A stretch of 64,000 nucleotides of DNA from Chitinophagales bacterium (GCA_017303835.1 JAFLBI010000001.1:806001-870000); one strand, 5' to 3'; counted from the first letter of the stretch, positions 18,090 to 28,296 are shown. The notes: generated by a model from the sequence alone, not told the origin. A program made the numbers and translations.

Positions 18090-19403
18090 TTAATTATTCA
18101 TTGTTAATTCCTGAAAGCAAATCCCCATTGTATCCAACTCTTCCAACACGGTCGAATATATTTCAGGCGAAGTAGGAATCTGTAATCCACGCAGTTGAAT
18201 TTTGTTTTCAATCAAGAGCTTAGCGGCAATACCCAATGGTAAGCCTACAGTCTTGGCCATAGCAGTTCGTAAAGCGTCTGTACCTTTTACTACCAAACTG
18301 CTTTGAATTTGTTTGTGCTGCCCGTTTAAAGTATAACCAATCTCATGCAGCATCACAATCATGTCTTTATCTGAGGGGTGCAGTACCAGTTTGGTTTCCA
18401 ATAACCATTGCAATACATCTGCGGCTGTACCTGTTTGGATTGGAATGATTGTATCACTCATCAAACCCAGATAATCCAATAATAAACCCAGCTCCGCATC
18501 ACGCAGCAAATCTTTCCATAACCATTCTAGCTGCTGTTTGGCGAGATGCGCTTGCACAAAATCACGCACAGCTATTTGGGTAAATGTGTAAGTGATTTGA
18601 TCATCAGCTAACCGCAATTGCACAATGGCGTTCCAGCCTTTGCAATAAGCCGGATAGCGTAGGGTAGTGCGCAGAAAATCTTGGCAATTTTCCAAACGAT
18701 ACAAAGGCATATAACTCAGGGAATCACGATTGGGATAATAGGCCAGTTCACCAATGCTTGGGATATGCACAGAACCAGCTTCTGCAAATAATTGCGCATA
18801 GTTTTTTTCAACCACTGCACCATTAGCCTGATACACGGCTCCGGCTTTGCCGGCATTCACCACGTTACGCGGATTCCAGCTGATCTTGTAATGCCAGGGA
18901 TTATCATCACTCTCTGGTGCAACCAATCCGCCGCAGTGTGAATGAAAACGATGTATCACACCACCTTGCGCATGAATGCCATCAATTAATTGCATTGCAC
19001 TCATGTGATCAATACCGGGATCCAAACCCATTTCACACAAAAACAACAAACCTGCTTCTGCAATGGCATCGCGCATACTGCGCAAACCATCATCCACATA
19101 AGAAGCAGTTAGCAAATGTTTGTGTAATGCCAGACAGTCTTTGGCTATCAATGCATGCAGGGTGGGCGGCATTAAGGAAATAATCACTTCATGTTCGCTG
19201 ATTAGCGCAGCACGTGCTGCATCATCTTGAATATTCAGCGCTACAGCTGTAACAGGTGTATTCGCAGGTAATTTGGCTTGTACTTGCTTTAAGTCCTGAT
19301 CAGCAATCGTAATGGGCCAATTGTTCTGGACGCATAAATCATGCAGATAATCCATCAAAACAGTAGCTGATTTTCCGGCTCCAAACAAGCAAATTTTTTT
19401 CAT
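18090..19403 (-). CDS. saccharopine dehydrogenase-like NAD(P)-dependent oxidoreductase
   Basis: A 437-residue protein with an N-terminal Rossmann fold (KKICLFGAGKSATVLMDYL) and the saccharopine-dehydrogenase signatures LMPPTLHALIAKDCL, TASYVDDGLRSM, GLDPGIDHMSAMQLID and FHSHCGGLVAPESDDNPWHYKISWNPRNVV. The family interconverts saccharopine and glutamate/aminoadipate semialdehyde in lysine metabolism, and related members make carboxynorspermidine; residues here are closest to the saccharopine reductase/Lys9 type. No other lysine gene is adjacent. It is divergent from gyrA. Its last codons lie inside a repeat (18075-18110), so the C-terminus may have been altered. Confidence 0.85.
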   Translation of the reverse strand: MKKICLFGAGKSATVLMDYLHDLCVQNNWPITIADQDLKQVQAKLPANTPVTAVALNIQDDAARAALISEHEVIISLMPPTLHALIAKDCLALHKHLLTASYVDDGLRSMRDAIAEAGLLFLCEMGLDPGIDHMSAMQLIDGIHAQGGVIHRFHSHCGGLVAPESDDNPWHYKISWNPRNVVNAGKAGAVYQANGAVVEKNYAQLFAEAGSVHIPSIGELAYYPNRDSLSYMPLYRLENCQDFLRTTLRYPAYCKGWNAIVQLRLADDQITYTFTQIAVRDFVQAHLAKQQLEWLWKDLLRDAELGLLLDYLGLMSDTIIPIQTGTAADVLQWLLETKLVLHPSDKDMIVMLHEIGYTLNGQHKQIQSSLVVKGTDALRTAMAKTVGLPLGIAAKLLIENKIQLRGLQIPTSPEIYSTVLEELDTMGICFQELTMNN

Positions 19404-19660
19404 GGCAAGGGTTCAAAAATGGCTGATCAAATAGTTTCCAAAGAAACGATAAAAGATCGGTTGAAAGCAGCAAAAAAATCGGCTTACAAAACCAGTTTTA
19501 AACAACTGAAAATAAATCAGTTATGATTTAGTCAACATTGTGGATAAAACGCCTGAAAAAAGCCTGTTTTTGGTTGGTATTCCGGCCTCAAAAAATTAAC
19601 TTCGCCCACCGGCAAAAAAGCCGGAATTATTGCGCTGAAATTCACAATTGAAACCTGTTC
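19404..19660. promoter_or_regulatory. gyrA upstream region with promoter and leader hairpin
   Basis: TTG at 19574-19576 and TAACTTCG at 19597-19604 are 20 bases apart and resemble the TTG/TAnnTTTG promoter with one mismatch. CCGGC (19609-19613) and GCCGG (19620-19624) flank six A and would form a hairpin at the 5' end of the gyrA message. AACTGA/TCAGTT (19504-19522) is a short inverted repeat nearer the divergent gene. Supercoiling-sensitive control is expected for gyrA in general but is not shown here. Confidence 0.45.
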
Positions 19661-22258
19661 ATGGAAGAGAATCTGATACCCGAAGAAACGAACGATAACG
19701 ACCGGATTATACAGGTAAATATCGAAGAGCAGATGAAAACGGCCTATATCGATTATTCGATGTCGGTAATCGTTGGTCGTGCCCTGCCCGATGTACGCGA
19801 TGGTTTGAAACCTGTACATCGCCGTATCCTGTATGCAATGAATGAATTAGGCCTTGCCTCCAACAAACCTTATAAAAAAGCTGCCCGTATTGTGGGTGAG
19901 GTGATGGGTAAATTCCACCCCCACGGTGATAGTGCTATCTACGATGCTATGGCGCGTATGGCACAGGAATGGAGCATGCGTTACATGTTGGTTGACGGAC
20001 AAGGTAATTTCGGTAACCAGGATGGTGATGGTCCAGCGGCCATGCGTTATACCGAAGCGCGTTTACAGCGTTTGGGTGAAGCCATGCTGGATGATATTGA
20101 AAAAGAGACTGTCGACTTCCAACTGAACTTCGATGATTCAATGGAAGAACCTTCGGTTTTGCCTACACGCATTCCGCAATTGCTGGTAAACGGTTCTAGT
20201 GGCATTGCCGTTGGTATGGCTACCAATATGCTGCCGCACAACCTGAGCGAAGCTGTGGATGGTTGTATTGCTTATATCGCAAACAAAGACATTACTGCAG
20301 AAGAATTGATGCAGTATGTGAAAGCCCCCGATTTCCCAACTGGCGGTATCATTTATGGCATGGAGGGCGTAAAGCAAGCCATGATTACCGGTCGCGGTAG
20401 AGTGGTGGTACGTGGCAAATGCCATGTGGAAACCAAAGCAAGCGGTCGCGAAACCATTGTGATTACAGAAGTGCCTTATCAGGTAAACCGTGATACACTA
20501 ACAGATCGTATCGGTCAACTGGTGAATGATAAGACCATCGAGGGCATTGCACACGTAAACAACGAAAGTAATAAGCGTGAGGGTACGCGTATTGTGGTTG
20601 ACCTCAAGCGTGATGCTGTTGCAAACGTAATCATCAACCAACTTTATAAGTATACAGAACTGCAAACCAGTTTTGGTATCAATAATGTGGCTCTGTCCAA
20701 AGGCAGACCGCGCATTTTGAATCTGAAAGATCTCATTAGTGAGTTCGTAGAATTCAGAATGGAAGTGGTGATCCGAAGAGCCAAGTATGAATTGCGCAAA
20801 GCGGAAGAACGTGCGCATATTTTGCAAGGCTATTTGATTGCATTGGATCATCTGGATGAAGTAATCCGACTGATTCGTAGTTCTGCAACACCGGATATCG
20901 CAAAGGAAAACCTGATTAACGCAGGCTGGGGCCTTGATGAAATTCAGGCCAAAGCCATTCTGGAACTGCGTTTGCAGCGTCTGACAGGCATGGAGCGTGA
21001 GAAGATCAAGGAAGAATATGATCAACTCATGATCCAGATTGCAGGTTTGAAAGAATTGTTAAGTAGTGAACAACTGCGTTACGAACTGATTCAAAAAGAA
21101 CTGCAGGAAGTAAAAGATAAATTCGGTGATGCACGTAAGAGCGAGATTCAATACCTCGCAGATGAAATGCGTATCGAAGATTTGATTGAAGAAGAAGATG
21201 TGGTGATTACCATTTCACATCTGGGTTATATCAAGCGAACTTCTGCAACAGAATACCGTCAGCAGCGCAGGGGTGGTCGTGGTGCTATTGGCTCCAAAAC
21301 CAGAGAAGAAGATTATGTAGAGCATCTCTTCGTCGCATCTACGCACGACACGATGATGTTCTTTACAGAAAAAGGTCGTTGCTACTGGTTGCGTGTGTAT
21401 GAAATTCCGGAAGGAGAGAAGCAGAGCAAGGGTAGGGCTATTCAGAACCTAGTTCAGTTACCTCCAGATGATAAAGTACGCACCATCATTGATGTGAAGA
21501 AACTGGATGATAAAGAATTTGTACAAAGTCATTATATCGTACTCTGTACCAAAAAAGGTATCATCAAGAAAACTTCACTGGAAGATTTCAGCCGACCAAG
21601 AGCCAATGGCGTAAATGCCATCACCATCGTTGAAGGCGATCAGTTGCTGGAAGCAAGAATGACGAACGGTAACTCCGAAATCATGATGGCGGTGAAAAGC
21701 GGTCGTGCCATTCGCTTCCCAGAAGAAAAAGTAAGACCAACGGGCCGCGGTGCGATAGGTGTTGCCGGTATTGAAGTGGAAGATGCCAATGATGAAGTAA
21801 TTGGTATGATTTGTGTAAATAAAGAAGATACCAGCCGTACTGTATTGGTAGTGAGCGAGAAAGGCTTTGGTAAGCGAACAGCAATTGATGAGTACCGCAT
21901 CACCAATAGAGGTGGTAAGGGTGTAAAAACCATCAACGTAACTGATAAGACCGGCCAATTGGTAGGTATTAAGGATGTGAGCGAGAAGGAGGACCTGATC
22001 ATCACCTGTAAATCAGGTATCACACTTCGTACAGCAATTTCTACCATCAAAGAGGCGGGAAGAGCCACACAAGGTGTAATTTTGATCAGACTGGATGATG
22101 GTGATGAAATTGCAGCCATCTCTAAAATTGATGAACAGGAAGAAGAGGAGATCGTACCAACAGATGCAGAAAGTAACGAGACCAACGAAAACACAACCAA
22201 CAATGATCAGCCAGCTGAGGATAATACCACAGCTTCTGATGCAACAGAAAACCAATAA
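19661..22258 (+). CDS. gyrA: DNA gyrase subunit A
   Basis: An 865-residue type IIA topoisomerase A subunit. The winged-helix region has the quinolone-resistance segment [17 protein letters not shown] with Ser91 and Asp95 at the positions equivalent to E. coli Ser83 and Asp87, so it looks wild-type there. Tyr130 ([10 protein letters not shown]) is the DNA-cleaving tyrosine. The C-terminal beta-pinwheel contains the GyrA-box-like QRRGGRG, which separates gyrase from topoisomerase IV. The last 60 residues are an acidic Glu/Asn/Thr-rich tail. With GyrB (not in the window) it adds negative supercoils. The next gene begins 13 bases later. Confidence 0.97.
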   Translation: MEENLIPEETNDNDRIIQVNIEEQMKTAYIDYSMSVIVGRALPDVRDGLKPVHRRILYAMNELGLASNKPYKKAARIVGEVMGKFHPHGDSAIYDAMARMAQEWSMRYMLVDGQGNFGNQDGDGPAAMRYTEARLQRLGEAMLDDIEKETVDFQLNFDDSMEEPSVLPTRIPQLLVNGSSGIAVGMATNMLPHNLSEAVDGCIAYIANKDITAEELMQYVKAPDFPTGGIIYGMEGVKQAMITGRGRVVVRGKCHVETKASGRETIVITEVPYQVNRDTLTDRIGQLVNDKTIEGIAHVNNESNKREGTRIVVDLKRDAVANVIINQLYKYTELQTSFGINNVALSKGRPRILNLKDLISEFVEFRMEVVIRRAKYELRKAEERAHILQGYLIALDHLDEVIRLIRSSATPDIAKENLINAGWGLDEIQAKAILELRLQRLTGMEREKIKEEYDQLMIQIAGLKELLSSEQLRYELIQKELQEVKDKFGDARKSEIQYLADEMRIEDLIEEEDVVITISHLGYIKRTSATEYRQQRRGGRGAIGSKTREEDYVEHLFVASTHDTMMFFTEKGRCYWLRVYEIPEGEKQSKGRAIQNLVQLPPDDKVRTIIDVKKLDDKEFVQSHYIVLCTKKGIIKKTSLEDFSRPRANGVNAITIVEGDQLLEARMTNGNSEIMMAVKSGRAIRFPEEKVRPTGRGAIGVAGIEVEDANDEVIGMICVNKEDTSRTVLVVSEKGFGKRTAIDEYRITNRGGKGVKTINVTDKTGQLVGIKDVSEKEDLIITCKSGITLRTAISTIKEAGRATQGVILIRLDDGDEIAAISKIDEQEEEEIVPTDAESNETNENTTNNDQPAEDNTTASDATENQ

Positions 22259-22271
22259 GAAAACCTCAAGT

Positions 22272-23654
22272 ATGAAAAAGCTATTGTTGCTTGCAGCCAT
22301 GACCGGTGTATTTCAACTGAGTCAGGCCCAGAAACTGGATAAGGTTAAAACAGCAGTACTCCTGAACCAGGTAGAGAATGCCCGTACAGAAATTGAAAAA
22401 GTGAGTGGTGATCCTAAAGCACAAACCAATCCGGAGTATTGGTATTGGAGAAGTCGTATTTATGCGGCTTTGTATAAGGATGATGCGATGCAGGCAAAAT
22501 ATCCTGATGCATTCAAAATTGCAGATGAAGCATCGAGAAAATATCTGCAAAACGACAAAGAGTTGAAGTTCGTAAAAGAGAATAATGCACAGGGTTTCTT
22601 TGACCTGTATTCTACTTCTTTTGGCAAGGGCGTAAAGAAGTTTGAAGAAAAAGCATGGGATGCAGCAGCCAACTATTTTCAAGTAGCTGTTGAATATAGC
22701 GACCTTATTTTCTCTAACAAGTGGAGTAGTGTTGCGATGCCTTTTGATACTACTTCTATTTTATATGCCGGCTACTCTGCACAGAATGCCAAGCAAGAAG
22801 CTGTTGCATCAAAATACTATCAGCGCTTGATTGATAATAATGTAGTGTCTATGAGCGGACAGGAAATGTCTGAACTCTACCGCTATGTGTTGTACAATCA
22901 AATCAATGAAAAGAAAGAAGCTGAATTCAAAAAATACCTGGCTCTTTCTAAAGAGCGCTTCCCTAAGATGGAATGGGATGAGTATGAAACTGAATACCTC
23001 GAGAAGAATTACAATCTCGCTGAGCGTGTAGATCTTTTTGATAAGGAAGATGCGGCAGGCACATTAACTGAAACCAAGTATCTCCTGTTTGGTGATATGT
23101 TTTACAATATCCCAAGAGAAGAGCGCGATAAGATGGACAGCCTTACAATTGATAAGTTCAAGCATAAAGCAGCAGAAGCTTTCAAAAAAGCTTATGAGAA
23201 GAATAACCAGAATGGTTTGGCTGCATTTAACGTAGGCGTTATCCATTACAATGATTTTGGCGTGTGGGATGATCGTTACAGAGCCAATATCAAGCAGTTG
23301 CAGGAGATCAATGCAAATAAGAAAGTAGAAAAAGATCCAAAGAAGAAAGCGGCTGTAGAAGCTGATATCAAGACAAAGACAGACCCAATCAGAAAAGCAA
23401 ATGCAGATATTGAAAAGATCGTAGATCAGGAAGTGAATATTGCAATTGAGTGGTTGGAGAAAGCTTACACTATTTTTAAGGATAAGGGTAGCAGAACCAA
23501 GACTGAAAACAGTATCGGTAATAAGTCTGTTGACTTCCTTTCAAATCTCTACGGATTTAAGCGCGATAAAGCCCGCGGTAAGGATCAGAAAGCATTTGAT
23601 GCTTACGAGGCTAAGTACAAACTCTATGATGGTTTACACGACTCTTTCAATTAA
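22272..23654 (+). CDS. exported TPR-like protein downstream of gyrA
   Basis: A 460-residue protein with a signal peptide (MKKLLLLAAMTGVFQLSQAQ), then helix after helix with TPR-like spacing, for example AWDAAANYFQVAVEYSD and HKAAEAFKKAYEKNNQNGLAAFNVGVIHYND. A Lys-rich segment near residues 335-375 (NANKKVEKDPKKKAAVEAD) may be a coiled coil. No named family is recognised. The ATG at 22272 is preferred because the signal peptide starts there. It is probably transcribed from gyrA, with the strong terminator at 23659 ending both. Confidence 0.75.
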   Translation: MKKLLLLAAMTGVFQLSQAQKLDKVKTAVLLNQVENARTEIEKVSGDPKAQTNPEYWYWRSRIYAALYKDDAMQAKYPDAFKIADEASRKYLQNDKELKFVKENNAQGFFDLYSTSFGKGVKKFEEKAWDAAANYFQVAVEYSDLIFSNKWSSVAMPFDTTSILYAGYSAQNAKQEAVASKYYQRLIDNNVVSMSGQEMSELYRYVLYNQINEKKEAEFKKYLALSKERFPKMEWDEYETEYLEKNYNLAERVDLFDKEDAAGTLTETKYLLFGDMFYNIPREERDKMDSLTIDKFKHKAAEAFKKAYEKNNQNGLAAFNVGVIHYNDFGVWDDRYRANIKQLQEINANKKVEKDPKKKAAVEADIKTKTDPIRKANADIEKIVDQEVNIAIEWLEKAYTIFKDKGSRTKTENSIGNKSVDFLSNLYGFKRDKARGKDQKAFDAYEAKYKLYDGLHDSFN

Positions 23655-23658
23655 TAAT

Positions 23659-23686
23659 AAAAAGCCCCTCAAAAAGGGGCTTTTTT
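23659..23686 (+). terminator. Rho-independent terminator of gyrA-TPR unit
   Basis: AAAGCCCCT and AGGGGCTTT form a strong stem with a CAAAA-type loop, followed by a T run. Confidence 0.9.
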
Positions 23687-23733
23687 AGTAGAACCAATTT
23701 ATCCTCATAAACGTATTTATCATAAAGACAAGC

Positions 23734-24876
23734 ATGCAATCCATGACAAACCTATTATTGGCAGCTGTGCTTTTTATATCAGCTTGTAAGGAAAATGTAA
23801 ATTTTACAGATACCACCCAATCTCAGAGCCCAGTCACCACGAGTACAACGGTCGTAAATAACCGTGAAGTAATCTGGGGCCTGGATTTTCTACCAGACGG
23901 AGACATGTTGTTCACAGAGAAACGGGGTAGACTAGTGCGCGTGAATAAAACCACCAATGCACTCACCGAAATCAGCGGTTTACCGTCTGATATTGATGCC
24001 AGCGGACAGGGAGGTTTAATGGATATCAAGCTACATCCCAATTATGCCAGCAATGGCTGGATTTATGCCAATTATTCCTCAACAGGAGGATTTATTAACC
24101 TGATACGCTTCAAGCTAAATGGTAATCAGGTGAGCAACATGGAAACTTTGCTAAAATCCAATACGCCCTCTGCTTGGAGAGGGCATTATGGCGGTAGAAT
24201 TGTTTTTGATAAAGCAGGATATCTCTATTTAAGCGTAGGTGAAGGTGGCACCACCAGTTATGGGGGAGAAAATTCGCCCAATAAAAACGCCCAGAATCTT
24301 TCATCTCCTTGGGGAAAGATCCACAGGATGACGGATGATGGTAAAGTGCCGGCAGATAACCCCATATTCCCGGGAGCAACAGCACCAAGCACGGTTTGGT
24401 GTTATGGTCTCCGTAATCCGCAGGGATTGGTTTATAATCCATTCACCGATCAATTATGGGAAACAGAGCATGGCCCAATGGGCGGTGACGAACTAAACCT
24501 GATTCAAAAAGGGAAAAACTATGGTTGGCCATTGGTAAGCTATGGTAAGAACTATGATGGTGTGCCCGTATCGGCCAGTCCCTTAAAAGAAGGCATCGAG
24601 CCACCGGTAACGTATTGGGTACCATCGATAGCAGCCAGTGGCTTAATCGTTGTCACCAATCCAAAATTCAAAAGATGGTATGGCAACCTGATGTCAGGCG
24701 CATTGGCTGGTGCCCATGTGCATCGAATCATGTTTCAAGGTGATAAAGTCGCCGAAACTGAAAAGCTTTGGAATGGCATTGGTCGAGTACGTAATATTAA
24801 AGAGGGCCCCGATGGCAATATCTACCTGTGCGTAGAAGGGCCTGGTAGAATCATCAGGGTTAGCCCTAATAACTAA
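23734..24876 (+). CDS. PQQ-dependent sugar dehydrogenase-like lipoprotein
   Basis: A 380-residue protein with a lipoprotein signal (lipobox FISAC near residue 18) and a six-bladed beta-propeller of the soluble glucose/aldose sugar dehydrogenase family (YliI-like). Family landmarks are WGLDFLPDGDMLFTEKRGRLVRV, the GQGGLMDIKLHPNYASNGWIY blade, WRGHYGGRIVFD with the likely catalytic His, and YGLRNPQGLVYNP followed by ETEHGPMGGDELN. These enzymes oxidise aldose sugars in the periplasm with PQQ and Ca2+. No PQQ biosynthesis gene is in view. It is monocistronic, between two terminators. Confidence 0.88.
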   Translation: MQSMTNLLLAAVLFISACKENVNFTDTTQSQSPVTTSTTVVNNREVIWGLDFLPDGDMLFTEKRGRLVRVNKTTNALTEISGLPSDIDASGQGGLMDIKLHPNYASNGWIYANYSSTGGFINLIRFKLNGNQVSNMETLLKSNTPSAWRGHYGGRIVFDKAGYLYLSVGEGGTTSYGGENSPNKNAQNLSSPWGKIHRMTDDGKVPADNPIFPGATAPSTVWCYGLRNPQGLVYNPFTDQLWETEHGPMGGDELNLIQKGKNYGWPLVSYGKNYDGVPVSASPLKEGIEPPVTYWVPSIAASGLIVVTNPKFKRWYGNLMSGALAGAHVHRIMFQGDKVAETEKLWNGIGRVRNIKEGPDGNIYLCVEGPGRIIRVSPNN

Positions 24877-24886
24877 TCTAAAGAAT

Positions 24887-24910
24887 AGCCGTCAGCAATG
24901 ATGGCTTTCT
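24887..24910 (+). terminator. probable terminator of the sugar dehydrogenase gene
   Basis: AGCCGTCA and TGATGGCT pair with one G-U position around a GCAA tetraloop, followed by a T-rich tail (TTCTCT). Confidence 0.6.
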
Positions 24911-24956
24911 CTCTACAATTAAACTTAACATAATATTAATTATAAGAATAAATAAT

Positions 24957-24984
24957 CAAAAAGAAAGGCTGCCAGATGACAGCC
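24957..24984 (-). terminator. terminator of the head-GIN gene (minus strand)
   Basis: Read on the minus strand, GGCTG and CAGCC form a stem followed by TTTCTTTTT. It sits 25 bases past the stop of the head-GIN gene. Confidence 0.7.
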
Positions 24985-25008
24985 CTAAGTATATAAGCTA
25001 TTGATTAT

Positions 25009-25734
25009 CTATTTATTACTACGTTTGATATCTGAACTGCCGGAACTGCTAACATGGCGCTTAACTGGTTCACCTTTATAATAGATATCACTACCGCCAC
25101 TGGCGTCTGCCGTTAATTCTTTCTGTACGGATACATGAATATCACTACCGCCGCTGGCACTCAGATTAGCAATATTGCTCACCAAGCCGTAACCTTTAAC
25201 ATCACTGCCGCCGGATGCCTGCACTTTTAACTGATTAACCTGACCCTCGAGAATCGCATCGCTACCACCACTTGCTTGGATACGTAGTTCCTGGGCTTGT
25301 ACGCGGCCCTTACAATCAGACCCACCGGACAAACTCAGGCTGAGGTTCTGGCAATTCAGGCCTTCATTGATCAGTATATCTGATCCACCGGAAGCCCTGA
25401 GTATATCTATTTGTTTTACAGAGACATAAGCTTTCAGCTGCTTGTTTCCCCATGAAACACTGAGCCAACTATCCGGCTTTTTAAAATAAATCTTGAGAAT
25501 ACCGTTTTCCACAACCGTCTTAATCATATCGCGGTCTTCTTCATCGGTTGCACTTACAGCTACAGCTGTGGAATTACTTTGGTCAAGATACAAGTCGATA
25601 CCACCCGAAACCTCAATTCCATGAAAGGTTTCTACTTTACGGATTTGGGCATTTTTATCATTCAAGTATTTTTGCGCTGAAGCAACTGAAATAAATGATA
25701 ATGAGATAATTAGAAATGATAATAACTTTTGCAT
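25009..25734 (-). CDS. head-GIN domain (DUF2807) protein with SGGSD repeats
   Basis: A 241-residue exported protein: signal peptide MQKLLSFLIISLSFISVASA, then a right-handed beta-helix built of short rungs. The motif SGGSD recurs six times from about residue 118 (ASGGSDILI, LSGGSDCKG, ASGGSDAIL, ASGGSDVKG, ASGGSDIHV, ASGGSDIYY) with SGGID before and SGSSD after. This is the DUF2807/head-GIN family, annotated as putative auto-transporter adhesin and common in Bacteroidota. Adhesive or cell-surface scaffold roles are suggested for the family but not proven. It has its own terminator. Confidence 0.85.
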   Translation of the reverse strand: MQKLLSFLIISLSFISVASAQKYLNDKNAQIRKVETFHGIEVSGGIDLYLDQSNSTAVAVSATDEEDRDMIKTVVENGILKIYFKKPDSWLSVSWGNKQLKAYVSVKQIDILRASGGSDILINEGLNCQNLSLSLSGGSDCKGRVQAQELRIQASGGSDAILEGQVNQLKVQASGGSDVKGYGLVSNIANLSASGGSDIHVSVQKELTADASGGSDIYYKGEPVKRHVSSSGSSDIKRSNK

Positions 25735-25784
25735 GAGCAGCAGATTTTATAATGTAACGGACTGCTGACACAAAAGTTACAAGC

Positions 25785-27203
25785 TTACAATTGTTTACCT
25801 GATTCCACAACAGCCCTAACCTTGGTGGTCTTACCTTTTTCCAGTGCAATATCCACCGGCTGGTTGTTTTTCCAGTTGCCTCGTGTAAAATCTGGGATAT
25901 CCATGCTTCTGCCGCGTTTGGCTACGGATTGCTCTGACAAGGGTGCAATGGCGCTCCATAAAGCCGCATCGTACACATCCTGATCCAATGGTAGGCCATT
26001 TCGCAGGCAATCAATCAATCGCCAGTCCATAATGAAATCCATCCCCCCGTGACCACCGATCTTTTTAGCAATCTCACCCACATGTTTCACCAACGGTGTC
26101 TGGTGCTTCTCGTACAGCTCTTTCAAACCATCCGGCTTTAGCCAGCCATGTCCGAAAGCAATTCGCTCTGGCGAAGGCCATTTACTGGCTACACCCTTGG
26201 TGCCACTAATTAAGTGAATACGAGAATATGGCCTGGGCGAAGTAACATCATGCTGCACCATCATGGTCTTGCCCTTATGGGTTTTGATGATGGTGGTATT
26301 CATATTGCCGCGATAGCGCTTGTCAGTATAAGGTTGAAAAAATGCATCCTGTGCCGCTTTATCCTTCGCCATGGCCTGCATCATGAAATCGGCACTGCTT
26401 ACAGACACCAGATAATCCATCTGATCGCCGCGATTGATGTTCAAGCATTGGGCAATGGGCCCCAAACCATGGGTTGGATATAAATTACCATTACGGCCGG
26501 CATTCTCCTTCAAGCGCCACATTTCAGCATAACCGCCGGCATTGTCCTTCATAAAATTCAAATCGCGCAGGTCATGGATATAGGCACCTTCTGCATGAAC
26601 CGTTTCACCCAACATGCCCAAACGCACAAGACTCAAAGTAAGCTGCTCAAAGAAATCATAGCAGCAATTCTCCAGCATCATACAATGCTTTTTGGTTTTC
26701 TCTGAAGTCACCACCAATTGCCAGCATTCTTCCATGCTCACCGCAGCAGGCACTTCGGTTGCCGCATGTTTACCATGCTCCATGGCATATACGGCCATGG
26801 GTGTATGTAAATGCCAGGGTGTGCAGATATAAATGAGATCCAGATCATCTCTTTCACACATTTTCTTCCAAGCATCCTTGCTACCGTAATAACCAATCGG
26901 TTTTGGCTGACCGGCTTTGGTTACAATCTCCTGTGCCTTCACTACCCTTTCTTCATATTGATCGCACAAAGCTTTGATCTCAACTCCTTCAATAAACGAC
27001 ATACGTTCCACCGCACCAGGGCCGCGCATTCCCAAACCTACTATACCGATGCGCACTGTATCCATCTTCGGTGCTGCATAACCACTCATATTGAATACGC
27101 CTGGCTTTTGCGCAAACTGGGCCATAGATTCTGGCAAGCCTGTAGCTAGTGCGCTTGCACCTAATGTAATGTTGCGTAAGAATTTTCTGCGGTTAGTTGA
27201 CAT
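25785..27203 (-). CDS. GH109 family protein (Gfo/Idh/MocA fold, alpha-N-acetylgalactosaminidase-like)
   Basis: A 472-residue protein with a twin-arginine signal (STNRRKFLRNITLGASALATG). The Rossmann part starts VRIGIVGLGMRGPGAVERM; the motifs ICTPWHLHTPMAVYAMEHGKHAATEVPAA, LENCCYDFFEQL, NGNLYPTHGLGPIAQCLNINRGD and the ending GGHGGMDFIMDWRLIDCLRNG/PDFTRGNWKN match the GH109 group founded on Elizabethkingia NagA. Those enzymes remove terminal alpha-GalNAc by a bound-NAD+ oxidation-elimination mechanism. A folded, cofactor-loaded export through Tat fits that chemistry. It lies 46 bases after an N-acetylhexosamine-kinase-like gene. The ATG at 27203 is set by the Tat signal. Confidence 0.85.
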   Translation of the reverse strand: MSTNRRKFLRNITLGASALATGLPESMAQFAQKPGVFNMSGYAAPKMDTVRIGIVGLGMRGPGAVERMSFIEGVEIKALCDQYEERVVKAQEIVTKAGQPKPIGYYGSKDAWKKMCERDDLDLIYICTPWHLHTPMAVYAMEHGKHAATEVPAAVSMEECWQLVVTSEKTKKHCMMLENCCYDFFEQLTLSLVRLGMLGETVHAEGAYIHDLRDLNFMKDNAGGYAEMWRLKENAGRNGNLYPTHGLGPIAQCLNINRGDQMDYLVSVSSADFMMQAMAKDKAAQDAFFQPYTDKRYRGNMNTTIIKTHKGKTMMVQHDVTSPRPYSRIHLISGTKGVASKWPSPERIAFGHGWLKPDGLKELYEKHQTPLVKHVGEIAKKIGGHGGMDFIMDWRLIDCLRNGLPLDQDVYDAALWSAIAPLSEQSVAKRGRSMDIPDFTRGNWKNNQPVDIALEKGKTTKVRAVVESGKQL

Positions 27204-27204
27204 G

Positions 27205-27275
27205 GTAAGGGTTATTGATGATTGTCGATTGATTATTTTCAATTGGTTATTATCGATTGATGATTGTCGATTCAC
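27205..27275. repeat. direct repeat spanning the kinase stop and GH109 leader
   Basis: A 17-base unit (ATTGATGATTGTCGATT) occurs identically at 27214-27230 and 27256-27272, with a related ATTTTCAATTGG stretch between. The second copy encodes the final residues of the kinase. Sequences of the same TTGTCAATT flavour occur at 51984-52026 and 62591-62650. Confidence 0.7.
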
Positions 27276-28296
27276 GCTTCATCAATGCGCTCAATAAATG
27301 TACTTGATTCCCGGCACGTACATAATTATGTCCGGGATATTTTGCACCATAGTAACCATCGTTCAGCAAATGATCGGTGAGAAAACGCAGAGCCTGCATA
27401 TACACAATGAAATGTCCGGAAAAACGGATATGCTTTTTCTCCCAATCTCTCAACACATCGCCCATGACGGAGAGATAACCTTCTTCGATAGCCCTACAAC
27501 AATCTTCTCGCACTAGAATCTTGCTAAAATCTTTTTCTTCCTCTGAAACTGGACAAACATAAGTGCGATACATATCGCCCAAATCACTGATAAAATAACC
27601 GGGCATCACCGTATCCAGATCAATCACACAAACGGCTTTACCAGCCTCATTGAACAAGACATTGCTGATCTTGGTATCATGATGTGTTACACGTGTGCTT
27701 GTTTGTGCGTGACTGATAAAGGCCTCGTATTGCTGCACCAAGTGATGGTATTGATGTAGTTCCTGAATCAGCGACATCGACTCTTGTATACGCGATGGAT
27801 TACCAAACTTACACGCATCCTGAAACTGCTGATAGCGTAAGGTCAGATTATGGAAATCAGGAATGGTGATGCGCAATTGCGTAGCATCAAAATCCTGCAG
27901 CACTGCTGTAAAATTGCCAAAGGTTTTGGCTGCTTCAAAAGCTTGCTCAGCAGTATCCACCGTATCTACTGTGTGGGTATTAGGTACGTAAGCAAATACG
28001 CGATAAAAAGCATCACCAATTTCCCAAAGTGTTTGTCCATACACAGACGGGACAGGTGCTGTAAACAAGTATTCAGGCTGATGTACTTGCAGATATGTGT
28101 GTAGCAAACCCAAGTTTTCATCAATCCAATCCGGACGTTGGAATACTGCCTGATTGATACTTTGCAGTATGAAAACCTCCTCTCCAGCCACTACTTTCCA
28201 AGTATGGTTAATGAGTCCCGAACCAATGGGTGCATAGGTCGTTGATTCAGGCCAGTTCCATATAGCACGCAATTCGGCAAACAAAGCAGTGGTCAT
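27250..28296 (-). CDS. phosphotransferase (APH/choline-kinase fold), N-acetylhexosamine 1-kinase-like
   Basis: A 348-residue kinase-like protein. The Gly-rich start GSGLINHTWKV binds ATP, the catalytic loop is VTHHDTKISNVLF (H-x-D-x4-N form) and the metal-binding aspartate is in VIDLDTVMPG. The overall pattern (QSINQAVFQRPDWIDENL, FHNLTLRYQQF, PGYFISDLGDMYRTY) resembles NahK-type N-acetylhexosamine 1-kinases, which phosphorylate GlcNAc/GalNAc at C1. That assignment is strengthened by the GH109 gene directly downstream in the same operon, but other small-molecule kinases of this fold cannot be excluded. The ATG at 28296 is preferred to a TTG at 28323. The extreme C-terminus is encoded by a repeat. 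Confidence 0.75.
   Translation of the reverse strand: MTTALFAELRAIWNWPESTTYAPIGSGLINHTWKVVAGEEVFILQSINQAVFQRPDWIDENLGLLHTYLQVHQPEYLFTAPVPSVYGQTLWEIGDAFYRVFAYVPNTHTVDTVDTAEQAFEAAKTFGNFTAVLQDFDATQLRITIPDFHNLTLRYQQFQDACKFGNPSRIQESMSLIQELHQYHHLVQQYEAFISHAQTSTRVTHHDTKISNVLFNEAGKAVCVIDLDTVMPGYFISDLGDMYRTYVCPVSEEEKDFSKILVREDCCRAIEEGYLSVMGDVLRDWEKKHIRFSGHFIVYMQALRFLTDHLLNDGYYGAKYPGHNYVRAGNQVHLLSALMKRESTIINR

Noticed and set aside
25009-25734. DNA tandem repeat array or CRISPR-like element in the head-GIN gene
   Set aside because: The periodicity is a protein repeat; there are no equal spacers or conserved DNA repeat units.
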